Origin: an uncultured Prochlorococcus sp.
Lineage (GTDB): Bacteria; Cyanobacteriota; Cyanobacteriia; PCC-6307; Cyanobiaceae
Length of the DNA: 41,503 nucleotides
Assembly (NCBI GenBank): GCA_902620895.1
Contig: CACNJU010000014.1
Coordinates: 1-41,503, forward strand
Direction: 5' to 3'
Under the pieces are notes generated by a model that made no database searches, was not told the origin of the DNA, and worked only from the letters and a program-made list of their open reading frames with translations. The position numbers and the translations under genes were made by a program. Each line of letters begins with the position of its first letter. The first letter of the stretch is position 1. Below are positions 21,676 through 30,582 of the stretch, in pieces.

Positions 21676-22056
21676 ATGACTTCCAACTATACCTTTGTTT
21701 ATGACGGAGAATGCCCATTCTGCAATCATTTTGCTGAGCTCCTTGAGATCAAAAGCAAGTTAAATAATATTAAAATTCTTGATGGTCGTAAAAATTTAAC
21801 TCTCATTAAATCCCTCCTAGATAAAGGTTATGACCTTGATAAAGGAGCTATTCTCCTGAAAGATGAAGAGATCTTTCATGGGGCAGATGCAATTAATACT
21901 ATTTGCAAACAGATAAATAATCCCTCAAGTAGTTTACTTTTAATACTTTCTAGAGTGTTTAAATCAACTAAACGAACAAATTTGATCTTTCCTTTACTAG
22001 TCAGAGCCAGAAGATTTGCATTGATATCAAAAGGTATATCAGTATCCCTAGTTTAA
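21676..22056 (+). CDS. DCC family thiol-disulfide oxidoreductase-like protein (DUF393)
   Basis: This 126-residue protein begins with VYDGECPFCNHF (residues 8-19), the DxC-xx-C motif that names the DCC family. Cys13 and Cys16 are set as in thioredoxin-like redox proteins, though the true activity is unproven. The C-terminus 'RARRFALISKGISVSLV' is typical of the family. The gene stands alone with a short upstream region. Confidence 0.9.
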   Translation: MTSNYTFVYDGECPFCNHFAELLEIKSKLNNIKILDGRKNLTLIKSLLDKGYDLDKGAILLKDEEIFHGADAINTICKQINNPSSSLLLILSRVFKSTKRTNLIFPLLVRARRFALISKGISVSLV

Positions 22057-22163
22057 AAATAAAAACTTTCTAAATATTAAATAACATATTTATAAGCTTC
22101 TGTATCAATAAATGATAATTGATTATTTCTTAGCTAGAACTAGATGGTAACAACAAGTATTAA

Positions 22164-22349
22164 ATGATAGAAAACTTCAATCCCTTTATTTCATTGGGCG
22201 GTGATAACCAAAAAGTTAATCATATGGCTGAAGCGGCACTTGAAATGAATTTAACTTGCAATGATTTAAAGAAGGATTTAAATTTAACCGATGGTGATGT
22301 AGTGGATATGTTGCAACTAGTCATGGATAGGTTTAAAAATAGTAATTAA
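22164..22349 (+). CDS. Small acidic soluble protein (61 aa)
   Basis: The sequence is helical and acidic, with 'HMAEAALEMNLTCNDLKKDL' (residues 20-39) and 'DGDVVDMLQLVMDRF' (43-57). No membrane span or known motif. It could be a small regulatory or binding protein. It lies 42 bases upstream of the next gene on the same strand. Confidence 0.6.
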   Translation: MIENFNPFISLGGDNQKVNHMAEAALEMNLTCNDLKKDLNLTDGDVVDMLQLVMDRFKNSN

Positions 22350-22390
22350 GTAAATATCGTAATTAATCACTATATATCATTTATTTTTTA

Positions 22391-22693
22391 ATGAAAACAT
22401 TACAAATTGAGTTTTCGAAATATGAATTAGTTAACTTTTTATGGCCTGAATTAATAGAAGACTACGGATTTGATAAAGCCAGAAAAATAGTTTCTCAAGC
22501 TATTGACTTACAAAAAATGAATGGGACTAAAAATAGCACCATACCAATCGTATTTTCAGGAACAGGAGGATTAGCTCTAATACCAGTACAAATGCTAGAA
22601 AAAGAAAACTTTGAGATTAATTATAAAGATAATCAAGTTTTAATATTTAATCTAAAAAGAAAGTCATTTCAAATCTTAAATGAAGCAAACTAA
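22391..22693 (+). CDS. Hypothetical soluble protein (100 aa)
   Basis: The sequence has a helical first half ('FSKYELVNFLWPELIEDYGF', residues 8-27) and a strand-rich second half with 'IPIVFSGTGGLALIPVQMLE' (51-70). No motif recognised. It lies between two same-strand genes and may be in an operon with them. Confidence 0.6.
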   Translation: MKTLQIEFSKYELVNFLWPELIEDYGFDKARKIVSQAIDLQKMNGTKNSTIPIVFSGTGGLALIPVQMLEKENFEINYKDNQVLIFNLKRKSFQILNEAN

Positions 22694-22759
22694 TCTAAAT
22701 TAGTAATTTCTCGATAAATCCAAAAGTGCCTTATAGTCTAATAAAACAATTAATTGATA

Positions 22760-23476
22760 ATGACTTTTGAAGCGACCTACCTTGGTTCAAATGGTTGGCT
22801 TATAAAATTTAAAAAAACAAATTTAATTATTGATCCTTGGCTCAAGGGAGATTTAATATTTCCTCCAGGTGAGTGGTTTTTTAAAGGATCATTACAAGAA
22901 GAAATTTCAATAGATAAAAATATAGATATTATTTTGTTAACCCAAGGATTACCTGACCACTGTCATGTTCCAACATTAGAAATGTTCAGAAAGGATATTC
23001 CTATAATTTGCCCTAAAAGTGCTGTTGAAACATTAAAAAAAATTGGTTTTAGTTCAATTAAAGTGCTTAAGCCAACTGAAAAGACAAATATTCTTAATTT
23101 AAGTTTTGAAGCAACTGCTGGGGCTCCAGTGCCACAAATAGAAAACGGATATATTGTTAAAGATGATCTAGATAATGGGTTTTATATAGAACCCCATGGA
23201 TATCTTGATGAAAATTTAAACAAGCAAAGTCTTGATGCAGTTATTACACCTACCAAAAATTTAGAATTACCCCTAGTTGGTTCTTTTGTAAAAGGTGCTG
23301 ATGTAATCCCTAAATTGATTAACAAATTCAATCCAAAATATATACTTTCAAGCACCATAGGCGGAGATGCAAAATATTCAGGTCTTTTAAATAATTTTAT
23401 TTCAGTTCAGGATTATGAAGAGGAATTAGATTGTAATCTTATAGATCTAAAGAGTATGCAATCTATTATGATTTAA
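22760..23476 (+). CDS. Metallo-beta-lactamase-fold protein with degenerate metal site
   Basis: ATG 22760 gives 238 residues. The beta-lactamase-fold start is MTFEATYLGSNGWLIKF, followed by IIDPWLKGD (residues 24-32) and 'ILLTQGLPDHCHVPTLEMF' (56-74). In UlaG-like MBL proteins this place normally has HxHxDH; here only the D-H-x-H part remains and the first two histidines are Gln and Leu. Cyanobacterial and plant relatives have the same 'TQGLPDH' form, as I recall. The metal content and substrate are therefore uncertain. Confidence 0.82.
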   Translation: MTFEATYLGSNGWLIKFKKTNLIIDPWLKGDLIFPPGEWFFKGSLQEEISIDKNIDIILLTQGLPDHCHVPTLEMFRKDIPIICPKSAVETLKKIGFSSIKVLKPTEKTNILNLSFEATAGAPVPQIENGYIVKDDLDNGFYIEPHGYLDENLNKQSLDAVITPTKNLELPLVGSFVKGADVIPKLINKFNPKYILSSTIGGDAKYSGLLNNFISVQDYEEELDCNLIDLKSMQSIMI

Positions 23477-23547
23477 ATCGATCCTAAAAGATCTTTAATT
23501 AAGTCATTTAGCTTGAAAGTAAATCTACTTTAAAAGGAGCACAAAAA

Positions 23548-23913
23548 ATTTATTCATTTTTTATTACCTCAATACTTTTATTAGCTTTAAATAGTAGCTA
23601 TGTATGTGAACATTCAAAGCTTGACCTTATTATAAGAAATAATATTAATGGTGACTTTTCTATAGTAAAAAAGATATCTGAGTTAAAACCAGGAGCATTT
23701 ATAAATATTAATTGGAATAAAAAAAAGCTTATGCTTCCATATTCTCTGAGAAAAGATTATATTTCCTTTACAGATAAAAAATGGGACTGGAGGTATCAAT
23801 TTAAAAAGGACGGATCGCCTGATATTAATAATCCTTCTTTATACGAGCTACTACCTTCTGGGGAGATTAAAACACATTTTTGTGAAAAAGAAAATAATAA
23901 GCCAAACTTATAA
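23548..23913 (+). CDS. Secreted protein with probable ATT start (121 aa)
   Basis: An ATG start (23731) would give only 60 residues without a signal peptide. The frame is open upstream, with a strong Shine-Dalgarno AAGGAG (23534-23539) 8 bases before ATT 23548. From ATT the product begins with a signal peptide (IYSFFITSILLLALNSSYVC) ending near Cys20, followed by a soluble domain with 'MLPYSLRKDYISFTDKKWDW' (residues 62-81). Cys20 after the hydrophobic stretch could be a lipoprotein-like Cys. I infer the ATT start; an ATA further in is an alternative. Family unknown. Confidence 0.65.
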   Translation: MYSFFITSILLLALNSSYVCEHSKLDLIIRNNINGDFSIVKKISELKPGAFININWNKKKLMLPYSLRKDYISFTDKKWDWRYQFKKDGSPDINNPSLYELLPSGEIKTHFCEKENNKPNL

Positions 23914-23963
23914 TTTCAAAATAAGTATTCTAGATTTTTTAACTTCTGAACTTCTTTGTAAAG

Positions 23964-26570
23964 ATGAACAATCCAAAAAACCAAAATAATATTTCAAGAT
24001 ATGTAAAACTTGAAGATTACAAAGTTTTTCATTATGAAATTCCAGAAATCTTTTTGGACTTCGTAATTAAGAAAAATGCTGTAAATGTTACGACCAAACT
24101 AAAAGTGGTTAAAAAAAATAAGAATACCAGAAATCTAGTTCTTGATGGGACGGATATATTAATAAAAAAAATATTTATAGATGACTCACTATTAAGAAAG
24201 GAATACTACAAACAGCAAAAAAATCACTTAAAAATTGAAAATATAAACAAAGATAAATTTTTATTAAAAATAGAAGGAATAATTAAACCGAAGGAAAATA
24301 CATCCCTTTTAGGAATGTATGAGAGCAATGGAATTATAACTACGCAATGTGAGGCGGAGGGATTTAGAAGGATAAGTTTTCACTCTGATAGGCCTGATAT
24401 TCTAAGCAAATACACTGTGAGAATTGAGGCAGACAAGAATGATTACCCTGTCTTACTTTCAAATGGTAACGTCGTAAAAGAAAATAATCTTGCAAATAAT
24501 CGACATGAAATAATTTGGGAAGACCCATTTCCGAAACCCTCATATCTATTTGCATTGGTAGCAGGAAAACTTAATTGTGTAAAAGACAATTTCATAACAA
24601 AATCGAATAAAAAAGTAAAAATAAATATTTATGTTGAGTATGGCGATGAAAAATATGTTCAACATGCAATAAGTTCATTACAGAAATCTATGAAGTGGGA
24701 CGAGGATAAATATAACCTTGAATACGATTTATCATTGTTCAATATTGTTGCAGTCAGGCACTTTAATATGGGAGCAATGGAAAATAAAAGTCTCAATATT
24801 TTCAACTCAAAACTGATACTCGCTAATACTGAAACAACGACTGATGAAGAATTAGAAAGAATAGAGGGAGTGATCGCCCATGAATACTTCCATAATTGGA
24901 CGGGGAATAGAGTGACTTGTAGGGATTGGTTTCAACTATCTCTAAAAGAGGGCTTAACAGTATTCAGAGATCAACAATTCACTGCAGATGTTCATAATCG
25001 TGAAATCAAGAGACTTGATGATGCGAAATTTCTTAGGAGAAATCAATTTAGAGAGGATTCTGGTCCAACATCACATCCTGTAATGCCAGAGAGATACCTA
25101 GAAATAGACAATTTCTATACAACCACGATTTACGAAAAAGGAGCAGAAATAATTAGAATGCTTAATAAGCTTGTAAAAGATGAAAATTTCTATAGAGGAT
25201 TTAGTAATTACATCTCAACATATGATGGTAAGGCAACAACAATAGACCAATTTGTCGATAAAATTTTAGAACACGATAAGGAAATAGATCCTGAAAAGTT
25301 TAAAATCTGGTACAAGCAAAATGGGACCCCAAAAATTCAATTCAAGAGAATCTGGGATCAAACAGGCGAGAAACTTACAATTGAAGCCTCACAAACTAAT
25401 CCAATAAAGAAGAACCCATATAATGATTTACCACTAATAATTCCTATAGATCTGGCTATATTTTGCGGTGATAATAAAACGATAGTAAAAACAGTTGTTT
25501 TAAAAACAAAAAAACAAGAATTCGTTTTTAGGAATGTAAGATCTCACATCCAAATTCCTTTAGTAACTTATTTTCGCGAATTCTCTTCACCTGTTGAGTG
25601 GGAATCAGACACTACCTTGGATGAAAAATTTTTAATCTTAAAATATGAAAAAGATTTTTTTACACTATCTAATACTGTAAAAGTATTTTATAAAAAAATT
25701 ATTTTATGCAGATTAGATGAAAAACCAGATCATAAAATTGAAAATAAATTAATAACCACCTTAATATCATTTATAAAAAATAAAGATATTAATTTATCCC
25801 TTTTATCTGAATTACTAAGTATTCCGACATTTGCTGAAATTGAATCAGAGATAGAAAATATAGACCCTTTAAAGATATATAAAACTATTGACGAATTAAA
25901 TCATTTATTCGGGACCAAATTAAAAGAAGAATTACATTTTAAGCTCCAAGAAATAGAGAAAAATCTATATAAAGTTTGGCCAGAAGGTAAAAATGAAAGA
26001 AAACTAATCGAAACTATTTGGAAACTACTCTTAAGCTGTGATGATAGGGAAATTAAAGGCAAAATAATTAATTATGTCGATAGTAATTCTATGACGCTAG
26101 CAAAAGCTGCAATGAATTCTATCAGTAGAATTAATTGTCCTGAAAGAAAAATTATTTCAAATATATTCTTCAATAAATGGAAAAATAATAGTGTCGTTTT
26201 GGATAGTTGGTTCTCATTTAATGCATCTATAGAAATTGATAAAAAAACAAGCAGTATTGAAAAATTATTTGAAAATAAGTTTTTTGATTCAAAATCACCA
26301 AACACTTTAAGAGCTATATTAAATACATTCGTAACAAGAAATAGTACTTTTCATGCAATTAATGGTTCTGGTTATAAATATATTGCAAAAAAGATAATTG
26401 AATTTGATAAATTAAATCCGATAGTAATTTCCCGTTTTATAAAAGTATTTAGTAGATATAATTATTATTCAGAACCTTACAAAAGTAATATGATAGAAAC
26501 AATAAAGCAGATAAAAAAAAATAAACTATCAAAAAATACTAAAGAAGTTTTAGATTCCATAATAGATTGA
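23964..26570 (+). CDS. pepN: Aminopeptidase N
   Basis: The 868-residue M1 metallopeptidase has the exopeptidase motif GAMEN (residues 270-274), the zinc motif HEYFH (306-310) with third ligand Glu329, and the catalytic Tyr region near 390. It removes N-terminal residues from peptides in the cytoplasm. Length and the C-terminal helical domain match the PepN (E. coli-type, about 870) subfamily. The preceding gene ends 50 bases upstream, and a zinc-ribbon gene converges at 26585. Confidence 0.97.
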   Translation: MNNPKNQNNISRYVKLEDYKVFHYEIPEIFLDFVIKKNAVNVTTKLKVVKKNKNTRNLVLDGTDILIKKIFIDDSLLRKEYYKQQKNHLKIENINKDKFLLKIEGIIKPKENTSLLGMYESNGIITTQCEAEGFRRISFHSDRPDILSKYTVRIEADKNDYPVLLSNGNVVKENNLANNRHEIIWEDPFPKPSYLFALVAGKLNCVKDNFITKSNKKVKINIYVEYGDEKYVQHAISSLQKSMKWDEDKYNLEYDLSLFNIVAVRHFNMGAMENKSLNIFNSKLILANTETTTDEELERIEGVIAHEYFHNWTGNRVTCRDWFQLSLKEGLTVFRDQQFTADVHNREIKRLDDAKFLRRNQFREDSGPTSHPVMPERYLEIDNFYTTTIYEKGAEIIRMLNKLVKDENFYRGFSNYISTYDGKATTIDQFVDKILEHDKEIDPEKFKIWYKQNGTPKIQFKRIWDQTGEKLTIEASQTNPIKKNPYNDLPLIIPIDLAIFCGDNKTIVKTVVLKTKKQEFVFRNVRSHIQIPLVTYFREFSSPVEWESDTTLDEKFLILKYEKDFFTLSNTVKVFYKKIILCRLDEKPDHKIENKLITTLISFIKNKDINLSLLSELLSIPTFAEIESEIENIDPLKIYKTIDELNHLFGTKLKEELHFKLQEIEKNLYKVWPEGKNERKLIETIWKLLLSCDDREIKGKIINYVDSNSMTLAKAAMNSISRINCPERKIISNIFFNKWKNNSVVLDSWFSFNASIEIDKKTSSIEKLFENKFFDSKSPNTLRAILNTFVTRNSTFHAINGSGYKYIAKKIIEFDKLNPIVISRFIKVFSRYNYYSEPYKSNMIETIKQIKKNKLSKNTKEVLDSIID

Positions 26571-26584
26571 TTTTTTGATGATAT

Positions 26585-26806
26585 TTAATTAAATTTAATA
26601 ATAACGATTGTAAATATTAATAATAAAATAAATACAATATACTTATTAATAAAAATATAATCAAAAACATTTTTATTATTATCTTTATTCCACTTTTTAT
26701 TTACGTATTCCCTAGTTATAAATTTATTAGGTCTACCACAATATAAACATGTTGGCGAAGTTTTTAAAATTAAATTTTTACATTGGGGGCACTTTTTCTT
26801 TTCCAT
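26585..26806 (-). CDS. Zinc-ribbon membrane protein (73 aa)
   Basis: Residues 6-23 hold a four-cysteine zinc ribbon (C-P-Q-C and C-L-Y-C with 10 residues between), and the C-terminal 21 residues form one membrane span (YIVFILLLIFTIVIIKF). The same plan occurs in many small bacterial 'zinc-ribbon domain' proteins. Function unknown. It converges on pepN. Confidence 0.75.
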   Translation of the reverse strand: MEKKKCPQCKNLILKTSPTCLYCGRPNKFITREYVNKKWNKDNNKNVFDYIFINKYIVFILLLIFTIVIIKFN

Positions 26807-26860
26807 AATTTAATCTTACTGAATAAAATTGAAATCAGAAACAATAAATAAAAGAAGTAA

Positions 26861-26884
26861 TTTAAATTTAAATTTAAATTTAAT
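26861..26884. repeat. (TTTAAA)n tract
   Basis: About four copies of TTTAAA run in tandem. The unit is its own reverse complement, so the tract can form cruciforms or slip. It lies in the divergent region between the zinc-ribbon gene and the next membrane-protein gene. Confidence 0.75.
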
Positions 26885-26983
26885 TTTGATATTTTGATTA
26901 ATTAAATATCATTGCAAAAAAAATAATTGTTTCTAACTATTTAAAAAAATTCAATATAATAAAAAATTAGTATTTGTTTTGAA

Positions 26984-27145
26984 ATGTTTGCTATTGCACT
27001 TGGAATGTCCCCTGTCGAAAAAATCACTGTTGCAATATCTGCTTCAATTTTTATAATTGCCTTTACATGGGTCTCGATTAAGGGAGATTTAAGAAAACTT
27101 GCTAATGAACTAATTGAAGATAATGAAAATAATCAGGATAATTAA
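26984..27145 (+). CDS. 53-aa single-span membrane protein
   Basis: ATG 26984 gives MFAIALGMSPVEKITVAISA, then a span (ISASIFIIAFTWVSI, residues 18-32) and an acidic tail 'NELIEDNENNQDN'. The polar tail should face the cytoplasm. No family recognised. The frame is short but has good composition. Confidence 0.55.
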   Translation: MFAIALGMSPVEKITVAISASIFIIAFTWVSIKGDLRKLANELIEDNENNQDN

Positions 27146-27158
27146 AAAATCTTTTAAC

Positions 27159-27359
27159 TTACTTTGCATGCAAGCTGGGATAATCAATTATGTGCCTAAT
27201 TTCTTTGAGAGAAGAACCATAGATTTTTTCACCATTTAAGTGAACCCCAATCCATTTTTCCTTTTGATTAAAAAAATTATTTTTAGTAGTATCTCTCTCG
27301 AGATAATATTTACTATCCCAATTTAAAGTTATATCCCAACCTTTATAATTTTCTATCAT
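27159..27359 (-). CDS. Small soluble protein (66 aa)
   Basis: The sequence is mixed strand and helix, with tryptophan-rich 'GWDITLNWDSKYYLERDTTK' (residues 6-25) and 'IGVHLNGEKIYGSSLKEI' (37-54). No membrane span. It is not recognised but looks like a real small cyanobacterial protein. It converges with the gene before it. Confidence 0.6.
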   Translation of the reverse strand: MIENYKGWDITLNWDSKYYLERDTTKNNFFNQKEKWIGVHLNGEKIYGSSLKEIRHIIDYPSLHAK

Positions 27360-27452
27360 TGAGAAAGAGAGAACATACTCAAATAATAGTCAGAGAGACA
27401 CTTAACAAAAACAAAGGAAATAAGTATTTTTTTCGTTATTTTTATTTAATAT

Positions 27453-28628
27453 TTATGTAGTACTGACTTTTATTTTAAGAGCAGCTTCATCTGCATTTTT
27501 TCTAGCCAAATTAATGTCAGAATTAGATGAGAGAACAACACCCATTCTTCTGCCTTTTCTGGAAACTGGTTTGCCAAATATGAGCACTTTGGTCTTTTCA
27601 AATTCTAATGCTTCATTAAGACCCTCATAAATAGGATTAGGATACTCTTGGTTAGAGATTATAACTCTGGTTGCAGAGGGCTCTATTAGATCTATACGCG
27701 GTATTGGTAAATTTAAAAAAGCCCTTAAATGCAATTCAAATTCATTAATATTTTGACTAACTAATGTAACCATACCAGTGTCGTGTGGTCTTGGAGATAA
27801 TTCTGAAAATATAACCTCACTTCCTTTTATAAAAAATTCTACTCCGTATAATCCAGCTCCATTAAGGTTATTTAATATTCTACTTGTCATTCTCTTAGCT
27901 TCAATAATTAAGGACTCCTTGATCTCTAAAGGTTGCCAACTACATTGATAGTCTCCATTAGATTGAAGATGTCCAATTGGCAAACAAAAAATATTTTCAC
28001 CATTTTCTTTTCTTACAGTTAAAAGAGTAAACTCAAAATCAAAATTAATAAATTCTTCAATAATTACACCTTTAACCTTTCCTCTTGAATTTGCTTGTGC
28101 CTGTTTCCAAGCATTTTGTAAATCATTTTTTGTTTCAACCAAACTCTGCCCTTTTCCTGAAGAGCTCATTAAAGGCTTAAGTAAAAGTGGGAATCCAATT
28201 TCATCTGCTTTTTTTTCTAAATCATCAAATTCAAAAATATAATCAAACTTTGCAGTTTTAATTTTTAAATCTTTAGAAGCTAAGTCTCTAATTTTATCTC
28301 TATTCATTGTAATTTCTACAGTTCTAGCGTTGGGAACAATATTGAATCCTTCATCCTCGAGTTCTTTTAGGGCTTCAATTGAAAGTGCCTCTATTTCTGG
28401 GACAACATAATCAGGCTTAAATTCTTTTATAACATTTTTTAAAATATTTTTATCTCCCATATCAATTACTCTTGAATAATCAGCAACTTGCATTGCAGGA
28501 GCTTTTTTATATCGATCAATTGCAATAACTTCTAATCCTAATCTTTTGGATTCTATTACTAATTCTTTTCCAAGCTCTCCACTACCAAGTAATAAAATTC
28601 TCTTTTTAGAAAAAATTGATTCTTTCAT
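27453..28628 (-). CDS. purT: Formate-dependent GAR transformylase (PurT)
   Basis: The 391-residue ATP-grasp enzyme begins with ILLLGSGELGKELVIESKRL (residues 11-30), has PEIEALSIEAL (77-87), the ATP loop SSSGKGQSLVE (155-165) and the late ELSPRPHDTGMVTL that binds Mg-ATP. PurT uses formate and ATP to make formyl-GAR in purine synthesis without folate. Length and motifs match the E. coli enzyme (392). The small membrane-protein gene 28640-28882 lies 11 bases upstream on the same strand. Confidence 0.96.
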   Translation of the reverse strand: MKESIFSKKRILLLGSGELGKELVIESKRLGLEVIAIDRYKKAPAMQVADYSRVIDMGDKNILKNVIKEFKPDYVVPEIEALSIEALKELEDEGFNIVPNARTVEITMNRDKIRDLASKDLKIKTAKFDYIFEFDDLEKKADEIGFPLLLKPLMSSSGKGQSLVETKNDLQNAWKQAQANSRGKVKGVIIEEFINFDFEFTLLTVRKENGENIFCLPIGHLQSNGDYQCSWQPLEIKESLIIEAKRMTSRILNNLNGAGLYGVEFFIKGSEVIFSELSPRPHDTGMVTLVSQNINEFELHLRAFLNLPIPRIDLIEPSATRVIISNQEYPNPIYEGLNEALEFEKTKVLIFGKPVSRKGRRMGVVLSSNSDINLARKNADEAALKIKVSTT

Positions 28629-28639
28629 ATATATAAAAC

Positions 28640-28882
28640 TTATTCCTTATCTCCAGAAGGTTGTGAAGATGTATCATCTGTAATTTTTTTATCCTTAGAA
28701 TAACTAAATAAAAAATTTCTTCCAAACCAATTTTGACTTCGCATGCTATTAGTTATTGATCTTGAAATTGCTCCTAAAAAAAAGATTCCAATCATTGCCC
28801 AAATAATTTTTTCTAAAGCAATTGCAGATGAAAAACCTTGACCGGAATATATAATTTCAGTAAGTGGGTCGAAATTGTCCAA
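28640..28882 (-). CDS. Membrane protein (80 aa), TTG start
   Basis: TTG 28882 gives MDNFDPLTEIIYSGQGFSSA, a span at about residues 22-42 ('LEKIIWAMIGIFFLGAISRS'), and a polar tail that ends 'SQPSGDKE'. No ATG is available. It lies upstream of purT on the same strand, so it may be its operon partner; no functional link is known. Confidence 0.55.
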   Translation of the reverse strand: MDNFDPLTEIIYSGQGFSSAIALEKIIWAMIGIFFLGAISRSITNSMRSQNWFGRNFLFSYSKDKKITDDTSSQPSGDKE

Positions 28883-29027
28883 ATTTTAACTGATTAATAT
28901 TTCTAATTATAAATAGTTTAATAGATGAAAAATTAAAACTTATAAAAGAAATAACCAAAACAACCATATAAATTAAACACAATAAAGTCTATACAATGCT
29001 ATCTTCAAAGGGTGATTTTTTTTAGAC

Positions 29028-29507
29028 ATGCAAGTTGACGTACAAAATACTACTGTTCTTTCCGCAGACGGATCATCCATAAAACTAGGGGAATATTCAG
29101 GAGAAGTAATTTTAGTTGTTAATGTAGCTAGTTATTGCGGAAATACTGCTCAGTATGAGGATCTTCAAAAGCTACATGATTTATATTCAAGCAAAGGCCT
29201 AAGAATACTCGCATTCCCTTGTAATGATTTTGGGAAACAAGAACCCGACTCTCTTTCAGAAATAAAAGATTTTTGCACAACAAAATATGGAGTTAAGTTT
29301 GAAATCTATGAAAAAGTTCATGCCAAAGGCAACACCACAGAACCATACACAACCCTTAACAAAGTTGAACCTGAAGGAGATGTTGAATGGAATTTCGAGA
29401 AGTTTCTGATAGGGAAAGATAGTAAAGTAATTGCAAGATTCAAGCCAGGTGTTAAACCGTTTGACGAAAACTTAATAGCCGCTATAGAAGTAGCTTTAGA
29501 TTCATAA
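29028..29507 (+). CDS. gpx: Glutathione peroxidase-like thiol peroxidase
   Basis: The 159-residue enzyme has the peroxidatic Cys37 in VNVASYCGNT (residues 31-40), Gln42, the FPCNDFGKQEP motif (63-73) and WNFEKFL (121-127) with the Trp-Asn of the active-site tetrad. Bacterial Cys-type Gpx reduce hydroperoxides, usually with thioredoxin. It is likely important against reactive oxygen from photosynthesis. It stands alone with 145 bases of upstream region. Confidence 0.95.
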   Translation: MQVDVQNTTVLSADGSSIKLGEYSGEVILVVNVASYCGNTAQYEDLQKLHDLYSSKGLRILAFPCNDFGKQEPDSLSEIKDFCTTKYGVKFEIYEKVHAKGNTTEPYTTLNKVEPEGDVEWNFEKFLIGKDSKVIARFKPGVKPFDENLIAAIEVALDS

Positions 29508-29626
29508 AAACCTTCTTATAATTCAAATTAAAAATATTTAAAATAAAGACTTTTTATATTTAATTAAAAAATAAGTAGATTATCTTAAAATTTTCTTTTT
29601 TAGGATTCAAGCTTGTCTAGTATTTT

Positions 29627-29971
29627 TTATTTATTATCAGAATCAACTTCTACGTCTATTATTTCATCTTTAAAAGTTCTTTTTTTAGGTTTAATTGATT
29701 TTACCTCTAGTTCTAATGTCTCTGCTTTATCTTCACTTTCTTCTGGTTCCTCTGATTTTACTTCTGACTCTACTTTTTCTTCTTTAACTTCAATTTCTTC
29801 TGGTTCCCCTGATTTTACTTCTGACTCTACTTTTTCATCTTTACTTAAGAGAAATTTTAATAGTTTTTTGAATAATAAGAAACCTTTTTCAACTCTTTTT
29901 GGACCTAAAATTGAAAGCAAGATTACTAGTATTATGAATATTTCAGGTGAATTTAAACCTAATAGTTTCAT
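29627..29971 (-). CDS. TatA/Hcf106-like protein with acidic repeated tail (114 aa)
   Basis: Residues 1-40 read like TatA: a short N-tail, span SPEIFIILVILLSILGPKRV (residues 8-27), with the conserved G-P-K after the helix, and an amphipathic helix 'EKGFLLFKKLLKFLLSKD'. The rest is an acidic tail with a near-duplicate unit (VESEVKSGEPEE and VESEVKSEEPEE, about 20 residues apart). TatA forms the pore for twin-arginine protein export; the tail is much longer and more acidic than usual. It could be an extra TatA/B-like protein. Confidence 0.7.
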   Translation of the reverse strand: MKLLGLNSPEIFIILVILLSILGPKRVEKGFLLFKKLLKFLLSKDEKVESEVKSGEPEEIEVKEEKVESEVKSEEPEESEDKAETLELEVKSIKPKKRTFKDEIIDVEVDSDNK

Positions 29972-30018
29972 GAAATTTCATATTCTATTTATATTTTAGT
30001 ACATGCTAAAAATTTAAT

Positions 30019-30411
30019 CTAATTATTCTCAAAAGTTGGTAAATATAGTTCCCTATTTGATGCAATTAAACCTTCTTCTTTAAAAAAAACCTCTAGGTCT
30101 TTTAGATCATTTATATCTACAAATTCACCACAATTATCTAATATATTATTATGGGTGAAGTTCCATAAATCAGCCAAATATTCGTCATCATCTGGAAATG
30201 CTACAAATTTCAGATATGTATTATTCAAAGCATATTCACTAGCAAAATCAGAGTCTAAACCTTCCCTCTTAGCATCACAAAAAACTTTAGCAAATCTTTT
30301 GCCTACTGAAGTTTGAGCACTTGATAAATCTAAATTGCCTTGAATAGCATTTACATTTATTGGTGCAATAAAAATAATTATCGGAAGAAAAATAGATACT
30401 AATATAAACAA
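30019..30411 (-). CDS. Secreted small protein, relative of 11120-11521 (130 aa)
   Basis: A signal peptide (VSIFLPIIIFIAPINVNA) is followed by a soluble acidic domain with RFAKVFCDAKREGLDSDFAS (residues 39-58) and DNCGEF near 92-97. The plan and the C-D/N-A...G-L pattern agree with 11120-11521, so the two are paralogues with one conserved cysteine pair. Function unknown; periplasmic or lumenal location is inferred. Confidence 0.72.
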   Translation of the reverse strand: MFILVSIFLPIIIFIAPINVNAIQGNLDLSSAQTSVGKRFAKVFCDAKREGLDSDFASEYALNNTYLKFVAFPDDDEYLADLWNFTHNNILDNCGEFVDINDLKDLEVFFKEEGLIASNRELYLPTFENN

Positions 30412-30582
30412 GAAAAAATTTCCTTTTTAAATTTCAACTCAATATAAACTAGCAAAAAAAGTAATCAATTAGACTTATTTAAGTAAAAGCACTTATTATA
30501 AATTAAGAAATAAATAGAAAATATAAAATCGGCTCCATATCTGAATTTATAATAAAGAAAGATTAAATAAATTTTAAATTAT

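Noticed and set aside
29613..29999. Plus-strand Ser/Thr-rich 128-aa frame
   Set aside because: It is the antisense shadow of the repeated acidic tail of the TatA-like gene.
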